A stretch of DNA of 64,000 nucleotides from Siphlonurus alternatus (Eukaryota > Arthropoda > Insecta > Ephemeroptera > Siphlonuridae), in contig OX463779.1 of NCBI GenBank assembly GCA_949825025.1, forward strand, positions 21,062,816 to 21,126,815, given 5' to 3'. Each line of letters begins with the position of its first letter. The first letter of the stretch is position 1. The position numbers were made by a program, and so were the translations under genes. The notes under the pieces are model-generated. The model made no database searches. It had not been told where the DNA came from and saw nothing but the letters and a program-made list of their open reading frames with translations. Below, piece by piece: positions 50,501 to 59,815 of this stretch.

Positions 50501-51934
50501 GTTGACTTGATCAATGTTTGTCTCTGTACAAGCCAAATGATTTAAAAAAAAAAAAAAAAAAAAAAATTAATAATTAATATTTTTATTATTGTTTTCTACA
50601 GACTAGCTTAAAAATTCTTTTCACGATATATCAAGTAATTATAACATTCCTCTGGTGTTCCGTAACATCAATATGGCATATAAATTATTTTATCAGTAAC
50701 GTTATCATTAAACTACATATTATGTTTATATATATTATTATTTATAGAGGTAACGATACAGAGAGATAATAAATAAATAACTTAAATTTCTTTGCATTTT
50801 GTTAAACGTTCCCATGATATATATGAGTCACTCAAATATAATGTGTTGTGATCAATAAAAACTTTTATGTGTACATTGCTATTTGGACGTTCTATGAAAA
50901 GTGATATTTCGTTTCCCCTGCGTGTCTAACTGTAGCTAGCTGGTTATTGATTTGGACTAAGTATGTCGAGCGGCAGCTAACGGTGACTAACTCACTTGAT
51001 TCTCTTGCAGCACAACTACCTGATGCAGTTCGGCTACCTTCCTCAGTCTGACCTGGAGACCGGTAACCTGCGCTCTGAGGACCAACTTAAGGACGCTCTG
51101 CGCAACCTTCAGGTGAGATACCAGCCTGCATGAGGATGAATTTCTCTTCAGAGTATTAGTGATGTAATCTGCAGTCTTTCTTTTTTTATAAGACTGCGGC
51201 AGAAAACTTTCCTACTTCCCATGGGTTTTTCCATGTTGTGTGGAAAATACAGTGAAAAACATGCGGAAAAAATGACAGTTCCAAATTATTTTATTTTAAA
51301 AAGAAAACAACAGCAACAGAGCTGTATCATATTTAAAAAAATATATAATATTATGATATGACGAGTAATTAAAATCTGTATTATAAAAATTCTTGCATTA
51401 TTTTTTTTCTTTATTTGTTTGTAGCAATTATAACTATATCTCTATATTTGTATATATTTATAAAGTTGTCATTATTTTTTTTAATCAGAAAGTCTGATTT
51501 TTTTAATTATATCCGTCCTTTTATAATTATAATCATTACAAGTGTCAGTCATTCTACTCGTTCTTATTATTTTAAGACAGGAATTTCCACTCCACATTTT
51601 TTATATTTAAGTCTGTTTCCATAAATAAATTAACAGTGTAGAATATCTGCATTCAAATTCCTTGTGCTCTTGGGCATAAGGTCGAGGCGAGTATTTAAGG
51701 TGAAAAGTACACTTAGATACTTCAGAGTTTACGACTTGACCTAAAATACCATCATGTCCATGCTTGTATGCAGGCGTTCGCAAACATTCCCGCTACCGGT
51801 GAGATGGACGCTGCGACCCTCAAGCTGCTGGCTCGTCCCCGCTGCGGACTGCCCGACGTGGCCACCTCGACGTTCCGCAGCAAACGCTACACACTGCAGG
51901 GCCAGAAGTGGCACACCACCAACCTCACCTGGAG
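20222..51934 (+). CDS. Mmp1: Matrix metalloproteinase, Mmp1-like: signal peptide and propeptide exons
   Basis: Three exons (20222-20332, 51011-51112, 51774-51934) splice in frame to 124 residues plus the first two bases of an Arg codon. Residues 11-25 form a signal-peptide core. Residues 38-90 are the peptidoglycan-binding-like prodomain (HNYLMQFGYL, then DALRNLQAFANIPATGEMD). PRCGLPD at about residues 93-99 is the cysteine switch, whose Cys ligates the catalytic zinc and keeps the enzyme latent. RSKR at about 106-109 is a furin site, followed by YTLQGQKWHTTNLTW, which matches Drosophila Mmp1 (RSKRYALQGSRW). The enzyme would be secreted or surface-bound and cut extracellular matrix. Catalytic (HExxHxxGxxH) and hemopexin exons are not in the window. 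Intron 1 is 30,678 bp, intron 2 is 661 bp and intron 3 exceeds 12 kb. Confidence 0.93.
28808..28900. repeat. (GA)n microsatellite
   Basis: About 40 GA units. The mirror type (CT)n is at 55198. Arthropod GAGA-factor-like proteins bind such tracts; function here is unproven. Confidence 0.97.
32552..32579. repeat. T28 homopolymer
   Basis: This is an uninterrupted run of T, possibly the tail of a minus-strand retroposon, though no body was recognised beside it. Confidence 0.9.
34560..34594. promoter_or_regulatory. Paired FTZ-F1/ERR-type half sites
   Basis: TGACCTTGA (34560-34568) and TGACCTTGG (34586-34594) are, on the minus strand, TCAAGGTCA and CCAAGGTCA. Both fit the extended monomer site YCAAGGYCR of FTZ-F1 and ERR receptors and lie 17 bp apart in the same orientation, in a GC-rich patch (34480-34790). 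Confidence 0.4.
35115..36429 (+). mobile_element. 5'-truncated non-LTR retrotransposon (Jockey/CR1-like)
   Basis: The 3' half of a reverse-transcriptase frame is followed by a 3' UTR ending ATAAATAAAGCCC and then (ATT)n. Flanks at 35094-35114 and 36430-36450 agree at 17 of 21 positions (both start AAAGTTTA and end GCAATTG), a probable diverged target duplication. It lies in Mmp intron 1 in the sense direction. Confidence 0.85.
35122..36138 (+). CDS. Reverse transcriptase C-terminal part of a non-LTR element
   Basis: This is 339 codons without a stop; it starts at TTG because the element is truncated, so this is not a natural start. SVPQGSVLAPLLFSLYTNDI (residues 33-52) is RT block 4. YADD at 65-68 has the two catalytic Asp of block 5. 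HGLELNASKTQ is block 6 and KNLGLIFDNTLSW block 7. The C-terminal thumb-like part ends RLWNKLPADM...FKTSLLKSML, as in CR1/Jockey elements. Endonuclease and the first RT blocks are missing, so the copy cannot move alone, yet the frame is fully open, which argues for a young insertion. Confidence 0.88.
   Translation: MCLQWFDSYLRNRAQCVMGDNEMRSEWIKLNQSVPQGSVLAPLLFSLYTNDIAKVLKFCKYHRYADDKQIYIRTKIEDFNKTIKLINADLKSISEWSIGHGLELNASKTQAIVIGSEHAHQILSTMNLDKPVLNDCEIPFSNTVKNLGLIFDNTLSWKPHVSSVSKKVFASLNQLYKFRANTPVETRIRLVNTLILPIIDYCDVVYCDITQEVEYKIEKLLNNCIRYIYDPRKYDHVSEYYQRLSWPRISIRRDYHLLCFVFKILHGDQPEYLSDLFTLMRNVHNRATRSHAYYLQAPKASGDSFSVKGTRLWNKLPADMCCIESLNVFKTSLLKSML
36430..43372 (+). other. Mmp intron 1, middle part
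   Basis: No exon is recognised. GC-rich patches lie at 37480-37660, 38330-38620 and 42060-42260. A perfect palindrome CCCACGTACAGTACGTGGG is at 42094-42112 and an FTZ-F1-type CCAAGGTCA at 42583. The rest is AT-rich with short TA runs. Open frames in the patches (such as 38423-38629 minus) show no family features. Confidence 0.5.
42094..42112. repeat. 19-bp palindrome with two CACGT cores
   Basis: CCCACGTAC-A-GTACGTGGG has perfect 9-base arms around one base. Each arm contains CACGT, an E-box or hypoxia-response half site. Confidence 0.7.
43373..43865. mobile_element. Harbinger-like MITE
   Basis: The perfect 17-bp terminal inverted repeat GGGTGTAGTCCGTATTA is flanked on both sides by TTA (43370-43372 and 43866-43868), the 3-bp target of PIF/Harbinger elements, whose TIRs also begin GGG. 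The ends carry several copies of GTTCTGAACGTTCGGAAC, itself nearly palindromic. It is 493 bp with no coding frame, in Mmp intron 1. Confidence 0.85.
44702..44722. promoter_or_regulatory. FTZ-F1-type site next to a CRE
   Basis: CGACCTTGA (TCAAGGTCG on the minus strand) at 44702-44710 is followed 4 bp later by the CRE palindrome TGACGTCA at 44715-44722. Confidence 0.4.
47095..47290. other. GC-rich island in Mmp intron 1
   Basis: This is dense in CCGCC/GGCGG and CpG (CCGGCGGCGGCACCGACTTC, CGCCCCCGCCTTCCGCCCCC). It could be an internal promoter or enhancer. The two overlapping minus-strand frames look composition-driven. Confidence 0.4.
48585..48609. promoter_or_regulatory. CRE/ATF palindrome pair
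   Basis: TGACGTCA lies at 48585-48592 and again at 48602-48609, centre to centre 17 bp, with ACTTCCGCA (ETS/C-EBP-like) between. Confidence 0.45.
48957..49011. repeat. 55-bp near-perfect palindrome
   Basis: The 27-base arms 48957-48983 and 48985-49011 are exact complements around a single A (centre TTATAG-A-CTATAA). It can form a cruciform or a hairpin RNA without a usable loop. Confidence 0.93.
49874..49881. promoter_or_regulatory. CRE palindrome TGACGTCA
   Basis: A single perfect site, 1.1 kb before Mmp exon 2. Confidence 0.35.
49914..50023. repeat. Tandem duplication, 2 x 55 bp
   Basis: 49914-49968 is repeated exactly at 49969-50023 (TATATAGATCTCGTAGACAT start). The duplication is recent. 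Confidence 0.93.
50139..50188. repeat. Hairpin, perfect 19-bp stem
   Basis: TTGTGAACATCTATTGCAA at 50139-50157 is the exact complement of 50170-50188, with a 12-base loop. It abuts the 5' end of a LINE remnant. Confidence 0.9.
50190..50567 (+). mobile_element. 3' end of a second non-LTR retrotransposon with poly(A) tail
   Basis: A short C-terminal RT-type frame (50199-50381) is followed by a 160-base 3' UTR ending TGTACAAGCCAAATGATTT and A24 (50544-50567). It is severely 5'-truncated and in the sense direction in Mmp intron 1. The tail type (poly-A) differs from the (ATT)n element at 35115, so it is another family. Confidence 0.75.
50199..50381 (+). pseudogene. Last 60 codons of a LINE ORF2
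   Basis: AKIYDFLPNSLTNI, SFKNMLKKILINKEYYSVKSFF, then a stop. It matches the usual end of arthropod non-LTR ORF2 (KLYNxLPxxI...FKxxLKxYLLxKxFYSxxEF). No catalytic part remains. Confidence 0.65.
51011..51112 (+). CDS. Mmp1: Mmp exon 2: prodomain
   Basis: The acceptor is CTCTTGCAG and the donor is CAG|GTGAGA, phase 0. It encodes 34 residues with YLMQFGYLPQSD and LKDALRNLQ, the conserved helices of the MMP prodomain. Confidence 0.95.
51113..51773 (+). other. Mmp intron 2
   Basis: This is AT-rich with poly-T stretches. The plus frame 51415-51624 is low complexity. No other feature is seen. Confidence 0.8.
51774..51934 (+). CDS. Mmp1: Mmp exon 3: cysteine switch and furin site
   Basis: The acceptor is TGTATGCAG and the donor is GGAG|GTACGT, phase 2. 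It encodes 53 residues plus two bases, with TGEMDAATLKLLARPRCGLPD, RSKR and the first strand of the catalytic domain. Confidence 0.97.
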
Positions 51935-53832
51935 GTACGTAAACGTGCCCCGCGCGGGGGAGGAAAACACTAAATATAGCTAGTGACTCATCCGGACATT
52001 GTTTTCTTGACAGATCAGTAGCAAAAATAGACTAAACAAAATGTATGTAATTCGCATGGAAAAAATGGTGCAATATTATCAATAAGAGGTAAGAAAACGG
52101 AACTGCTGCTGCAATTATATTATTATAATTATGATGTTTAAAAGTGTTAACAAAATAAAACTTCCACTCGAGGAAATCAGAAAAATTACACTGACAATGG
52201 TGAGACAAAACTTACACAATTTAGCACTCTTTTAGTTAATTGGTATAAGTGGGGAGGAAGGTGAGGTGGGGAGTGGGGGTCACATTATTTTTTTTTCCCA
52301 ACATTGATTTACACTGATAGAAATTTCAAACATCACATATCAAGATTTAAATAAAACGCTATATATAACATGCAGTCTGTGAATATACACAGGCTATAGG
52401 ATTTTAAATTAAGTCATTGATTTGATTCATCCTTCCGATATATTTATGTTTTTCAATTTGGTGCATTCTTCATAGAACTTTTAGTTTATGAGTCTCGATA
52501 GATAAAAAGAGTCGTAAAAATGCCCCGACTCTAATGATTTCGTCACGCAGTTGCGTGTGGAGGACGCGTGCGCGTATGAAAGTCCCAAAAAGAGTGATTC
52601 CTGGTAGCACGAGGGGAATCGCCTTAATTAGCATCGATCTAACGTGATACGAGGGTCGTGTGTCACAAGAACCTGATAGTGAGGTGAGACAAGATTTTGG
52701 GTTTGAATTTTTTATAAAGTTAAAATTATAATATTCTTTTATTTATGTTACAAAGATGTTAATTATAATTCAAGCTTCGGGGAGTACAATACTCACTGAA
52801 ACAACAATCATCTAAAAATTTAAAAAATAAGTTGTTATGATGAAATAAATATACCCAAAAATTAATTATCCACAAAATATAATTATGGCCGGGTAGTCAA
52901 AATTACTTGCATATTTATTAATCAGTTTTATTATACTGTATATTTCAAAACATACTGGGTGAGATTCGCGAAAAAATAGTAGTCTCTCTCTCTCGTTATA
53001 ACCACTATTAAAAGTGCCAGCCGCGCTCTAGACACTGGACGAGGAAAGTAAGAAACCTGGATGGTTATAATTCTGAATAACTCCTTCGTGAATCGCGCAC
53101 ACATAACTCAAAATAAGAACTCAAGAATTAAAGTCTGAACTCATTTTGGAGCTTTCATGGAATATTTTGTTATGAAGATGAATGGGAAACAAAATTTTAA
53201 AAAAAATATATATTTTCTTGTTGACCATTATTTGTGTGGGTATGTGAAAAATTATATTTTAAATTTTTATTTCATAACACTACTAACTGGTAAGTAGTAA
53301 GTAAAAAATAATATATATGACACTTGTATAATATTGTACCCAAATAATTTATTTTTCACTGTTTATAATTGCTATTGACGTGAATTTCTATTGAGGTGGT
53401 GATGCACATAAGATAAAAGTGATTTTTTAATACACAATGTATATGATGAATTTTGAAAGAATCGGAAATCGAATTGTGTGAGACAGGATTGTAAATTGTA
53501 AGTCACGAAACGTAACTCAAGCGCCGGATGCAAAGACAGGCGACTGATGTACAAGAAAGAGCAAGAAGGACCGCCGGGTTTCGTGCTAGAAAAGAGTTTA
53601 GCGGTCGGGCGCAGCACCTTCGCCACAAGAGTGATTGCGCCGCTTTATCGCTTCACTGGCCTCGCACAAATAAAGAAATAAAACGTCGTCGGCATGGAGC
53701 TTGAGATCGGTAATTCCGAGATATATAAATCGTATCGTCTTTACCGTGGCCCGTTTTTGGAGCCGAAGGCGCCACCGGCTTTAATAAAACTCGCGCGTAA
53801 ATAGTACAAAATAATCTGAAAATAATACTTTT

Positions 53833-53914
53833 GCGCCATCTATCGAGTTTTCTATATACTTATTGCACAACTTTCTGATTGTTAGTGTTGTAAGAAAACA
53901 TTTCATAGATGGCG
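53833..53914. promoter_or_regulatory. Inverted pair of AGATGGCG motifs
   Basis: GCGCCATCTATC at 53833-53844 and CATAGATGGCGT at 53904-53915 share a 10-base complement. AGATGGCGC resembles the arthropod CTCF site; GCCAT also fits Pho/YY1. Binding is inferred only. Confidence 0.3.
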
Positions 53915-55195
53915 TTTGCTGCAAAATTGTAAAGCATCGCTAGATATATCCCGCGAAATGTCAAGTCAAGTCAAATGATCACCGAAGTGGAACAACGTTT
54001 AATTAATTGCTAGCTGTTCAGGAAACGTCATTTCATTTTATATTAAACGCCCATAATCAGAAAATGTAGGACATAGAAGAACCTCAATGCTTAAATATTT
54101 TTAGATGAGGGGGAAGCACTATTTTATAACTATTTAACTTATTTTCATTGTTGTTTAGCTCTAACAAAAGCAATAAAGCATGCAAACCATATTTACGGTA
54201 TAATTATTATAAAATATAGTAATATTAGTAATATATATTTATGTATTAAATATAGCAATTACCTAAAAAAAACTTCTAATTCATCGTTTGTTACTGCTTC
54301 CTTCCGATTCGAAATCACAATGGAAGAGAAAGAAATTTGCAAAATGGATTTCAAAAAAACTTAATTAAGATCGAGACTATTTTTATTACAAAATAAATGC
54401 TTTTTAAATTGAAAATTAATGCTATTTTTTAAATAAGATATAACGTGTGAGACAACATTGTATTGTGTACGTACAATTAATATAATTCTATTTAATAAAT
54501 TTTTTTCTGATATATCACTGTACGTCTTGAGAAAAATTCATAATAATATATTGAATCATATAATATATACAATAAAAAGAAAAACTTTGGTGAGGGTGAC
54601 ATTTTATGCATCCATTAATGTTGTTTAGTAATAAAAGACAAAGGTTACGAGATGGGGTTAAATCTATCTTTGTCTCGTACACCTTTTAGTCAAATTAAGT
54701 CCCACGTCGACCTCCTCCAATTATCAACTCTATAACACGAGGTACGAATGTGCCTCCTCCGCGTGTGTAATCTCTTTGCACTGAAAGTGAGCGTCTCGAT
54801 GAGTACTTGGTGATGGTCACGCAAGCCACCAGCCCGCAGGTTTGTCCTTGTCAGGTGGCCGGCGTGCGGGCGAGGAAACCCGAGCCGGCCTGACGCAGTG
54901 GAGCGAGCGGCAGAAACCCGAGCGGCCCGGGAAGTGAACCTTCAGACCCGCTCCCCTTGATTGATTCACACCGCAGAATATCGGGGGCCTTCACGGAGAG
55001 CAGTTTGCACTGCTTGGTGGTGCACACCGGGCCCGCCCTTTGCAACGACATAAATTACCTGACGTAAATTAATTTGTATAAAAACTTGAATTTATATATT
55101 ATATACATTTTTTTTTAATGGAACATTTCGTTAGTAATGTAATTTATTTCTCTCTCATCCCCAAAGAAAAGAGTATCAAACTGTCAATTGTCTTT

Positions 55196-55295
<100 letters not shown>

Positions 55296-56204
55296 TTTTC
55301 TCTTCCACCCTCTCTTCCACCCTCTCTCCCCTTCTCCTTCCCTTCATCTGAAGTACAGTTAAATGTAAAATTAAATTACATAGTCTTAAAAGTAATCACA
55401 TTTCATGAACCCTCTATCTCTATAATAACATATTTACTATAAAAAATAATGAAATAAGTTCAAGTTATATATAATATATTTTTTTACTTCAAATATTTCA
55501 TGCATAGTTAGTACAGACTAAAAAAATAAAAACACAATTTTTAATAACTTCGATATTAATAATAGAAACGTGTTAATTTGACTCGTTTTTTTAAAGTTTT
55601 GCGTCATTTACAGTCAGAGCAGGCTCATATATATGTATGATGCGTGTAAAATGTTAAGTCTAACGTGCAAATTATTAGTAATGACGAAAATTAATTTTTA
55701 TAACCATGAGGGAGTGCTCGTTGTGTTTCGTATTTATCGATGCTTGGATGTCTGGTTCAAACCCCATTTGTTTATACGAGTCCATGAATGAATAATGGTT
55801 CTATACAGCATCAGTGGTTGCAGCTGCACATCAATATTAATTTTGTGATTAATTTCTATCTACTCGAACTTAAATCTGCCAATTAACATCTGTTTTCAGT
55901 TCAACCTTATTAAAGTTTTTCATATTTACTATCTCATTAATATTCATTTTGTATATAAAAAATCGTAGAACTTCCTCTTATGGAACACGTGTTGAATTTT
56001 AATTCTTTATTTCTTAGGATTTTTCTATGAATTTGAATAAAATTTAAAATGTTAACTCTTGCATGGACAAACAAAGAAAATGCTTTTTTATAAAAATAAT
56101 ATTCTGAAATAATCAAATAATCATTGGCATCATAATAAAAGTTTATATTAAATATTAAACTGTTTCCATCTTCATTCAACTATATTATACAATCATGATC
56201 GTGG

Positions 56205-56208
<4 letters not shown>

Positions 56209-56251
<43 letters not shown>
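56209..56251. repeat. A43 homopolymer
   Basis: This could be a retroposon tail on the plus strand; nothing recognisable precedes it. Confidence 0.9.
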
Positions 56252-56252
<1 letters not shown>

Positions 56253-59200
56253 GTAACAAAAATCAGCTGTAAATTTGATCGTTTTATTAACTGCAAAAAA
56301 TCATTGTTGACATTCAGGGTTGCCATTTGGGCTGAGTTCATTGGCCTCTTGAAGTTGTTAAAAGGCTGCCAGGGGCCCCTTGCTGGTGACATTTAACTGT
56401 AATGTCAGCGAGTCCCGGGGGCCCTCCTCGCGGCGGCTTGATGGCAATCAGCGATGAGTCAGCGCGCGACACGCCCCTCCCCATGATAATCCACTTACAG
56501 CTCGCGAGATTTCCCATTAGCGAAAAGGAGGAGGCGACTTCATTTCCAGCCCCGACGGGTCACAATTTCATTTCCAACAAAATTTTACCCTCGCAATTTT
56601 ATTACTAATGCTGATAGTAAAACGTTTTCTAATTTTGAGTGTATTTTTATTTTATTAAAGAGTGACTAACAAGTATTAATAACTACTAAAAATGTATCAT
56701 ATTGCAATTATATCAAATATATATTTTTATCCCTTGGTAAAATAAGTAGTTTTAAAATAGGAAAATAAAGTATAAATTATTAAAGCCCAACACGAGTGTT
56801 GAATTATCAGAGAAAATTTTAATTAAAAAATTTGTACTTTTAAATGTTTTAAAATATATAGAGTGAAGGAAATTGTAATAATGAGAGTAGTTTGATGAAC
56901 AGTTGATGTAGCTGAGGCTCAAAATTTATAAATTCCAGTTAGGCTTGGATATATTCTCGTTTGATCCCCAGTGCCTCAGTTAAAGTTACTACATATATTT
57001 AGATATTCAGAGTGTACAGTAACTACAGCACTTAACGTATGGTAAGCTTGTGCTCTATACTCTCTTGAACATCAGCATACACACGTTGATCTGACACATT
57101 GCAAACGATCGGGTCCATTGATGGAGGTGGTATACGGTGAAGATCCCGGAATGTGCGTGCTTACCGAACGTCATCATCACGGGGGACAATATATGCGCCG
57201 CTGTGTGCACTCCAAGTATATAGAGGAGATAAGGACCATATAGCGCGTCTGCATGCCCTGATGCTGCTGCCGAGGCGGCGGCTGTGTTATCGTATAATAA
57301 AACGCTGCACTCAGCTCAGATAGTCGCCTCTCAGATAGACACAGGTAGTCTGCTGGGACACAGCTACAAGAAAGATTACACCACATGAGCAGAACATCAA
57401 GGAACTTTTGGTTTCATGATTTATTCCTCAACTTAATCATTTCCTCACTTTCCATATATCAGAAATATCAGAATCAGTTTTTTTCCGTGCTGGTGACGAT
57501 ACCTTTTATAGTTCAATTTAAAAAATCAATAAATACGCCGAATACGGTGTATGTACTAATATCTGTTATTGTAATACAAAAACAATGAAATCCAATCACT
57601 AAATAATGTATCCAATCAATATAGTGTGTATTGACTCTATTCATATATTGCTGGGTGCTGGGATTGAACAAAGCATGTGATCGTTGTTAAATGAAGTGCG
57701 AATCTCATCTGGTGAGCAGAGAATAACTTGGGTGGTCTGAAAGTTTAGGAAATTAATATAAAGTATCAACAACACAAATATTTATGTCCTCACCACATGT
57801 TTTATTAATGCTATATACGATTCTTCACTATATATTGTAAATCAGCGAACAACATTTGACACTAACGTTTAGATAAATATAGCTACCAGCAGCACTTGTG
57901 GGCGTATAATACTTATGTTCTATCTCAACGGCAACGTGGCCAGACTCAAACCGAGGGTGACGCCCCCTGCACGGGGGCGGACCGAGGTCACGGGTCACGG
58001 GGGATGTTCGCCAGACGTAACGTTAACTTCAACCCCTGCCAGACTGATGGTACACCCGCGTGCAAGAGTTATCTTCACGCTACCACATTGTAAATGGAAA
58101 AATGTATTTCATAGAACTTCATTCAACATCCAATGCAATATGACAGCATTGAAAACTGTAATTATTAACAAATTTATTCTATGATGTACTGTATCGGTGT
58201 ATGTAGAAATGTATAGTAAACAATGTAATATATTTTTTTAACACTTAAATATATTTTTCTTCATGACAATAATAAGTCTCGAACGGTGACAGTATAATTT
58301 ATACCTTATACACTATCCATCATATTATAAACTATCAGTGTCGACAAGAAGACACTGTGCAGTCTACACCAGTAGCATCACGAGACGACGTATCAGATTG
58401 GGTCTCTGGTGGGGGCGGCTTGCTAGGAACTGCTGGGGGTGACGTGGAGGGGGCCGCTCTCCTCTCATCTGTCGGTCTGCGAGGAGCGCTGTGCTGCCGG
58501 CAGTGCGGCCCCAGCACAGCGACACAACGCACGTAGCAGCAGCGAGATGGTGGCAGAACGGAGCTGGGTGAGTGAGCACCACGGATGTTGTCGAGGGCGC
58601 GACCAAGTCATTAACGCTGCTGATCACCACCGCCCTTACAAACGATTGTGTTGTAACTACAACACAATAAATATTATTCAGTAGCAATCATTTTGGTGGT
58701 GAGAGCTAATGTATAAATTTCTTTTTCGGTGTTGAAAATAGCAACTTTTTTAAATGGATAAAAGTGAACTTTTACCTAGATATAAGTATTATAAATATAA
58801 ACTATACTTGCGAACTCGGTTTAAATGTACCTTACGTATATAGTATATGAAATTTACTGTGAAATTAGAGAATATATACTTCATTATATTTTCATAATAT
58901 ATAATGCCATGTTAAAAAAATATTCTATATTAAAATTTTATTGTTCGTGAGCTGAAAACTGCTCTAGTATTATAATATTAATAATGTCGAATGGATTTGA
59001 TTTTATAAATATATATCTTCATAATCTTTACATAGAATAATTAAAAATTTATACGTATTTTAGTCCTTACAGCATTAAAGTTTCATTAACGCCTGAAAGT
59101 CAGGCAACACTTCGTACATCATTATCAAGCTCCATAAATTATGTTTCTTTGCTGCACTTATTCTACATTCAAGGCTTTATAAAAAATCGTATATTTATAT

Positions 59201-59456
59201 TTGTAACCCTCTTATTTTGTTAGTATATATAATCATATATCTTCGTTGGGGTGTCGCCTAGTGGCAATTAAGTGAGGCCACTTATCTTTGCCCTGAATTC
59301 TGCATGAGTGACGTTGCCTGAGCTGCAATCTTGCTCGGCTCATCTTTGTTTATTATGTTTTTGCTATATACATCTTCTGCGCTCAGTTTAAAGTTAGAAG
59401 CAAATGGGCGTTCACTTTGTTTTACTACAAATGATAATCTTTATTACACCAAATGT

Positions 59457-59815
59457 CACGAGTGGAGGTGTGACGCAGTGCGCTTGACCGGGTCTCGTCA
59501 GATCACCGAAGTCAAGCAACGCCACGCGTGGTTAGTAGTTGGATGGGTGACCATTTTCAACAAAAACCACGTTTCCCACCCAGGGGTAAAACGTTGCGCT
59601 TTTCCACCATGTGGTTCCCCTGGCTTTGGACCATTGCACTTCCGGTTCATTGACAAAAGCTGTAGCGTCCATCCTGGCTGAGGTTTCCACGTTTCCCTCA
59701 GCCGCAGGCAAATGCCGGGATGGATTTGCAAGGCCGTGGCCGCCCCCGTTCCAGAAGAGCCCGCGAAACGCTCAAGTTAGGGTTTCGGAAGGTTCGGGGT
59801 TTCAAAGTAGTATGT
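59457..59815 (+). mobile_element. 5S rRNA-derived SINE (SINE3 type)
   Basis: 59457-59580 follows the 5S rRNA gene: GGGTCTCGTCAGATCACCGA, AGTCAAGCAACG, then GCGTGGTTAGTAGTTGGATG and GGTGACC (5S: TCTCGTCCGATCACCGAAGTTAAGCAAC...GCGTGGTTAGTACTTGGATGGGTGACC). It keeps the internal pol III control boxes. The 5S end is replaced by about 230 bp of unrelated GC-rich body (CTTTTCCACCATGTGGTTCC onward), which is what separates a SINE3 from a plain 5S pseudogene. It is not a functional rRNA gene. Confidence 0.82.

Noticed and set aside
55740..55765. B-box-like GGTTCAAACCCC
   Set aside because: No A box or cloverleaf was found around it; not called as a tRNA.
58335..58687. Frames on both strands in a GC-rich patch
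   Set aside because: Three overlapping frames are open, rich in Ser/Pro/Arg, without splice signals or motifs.
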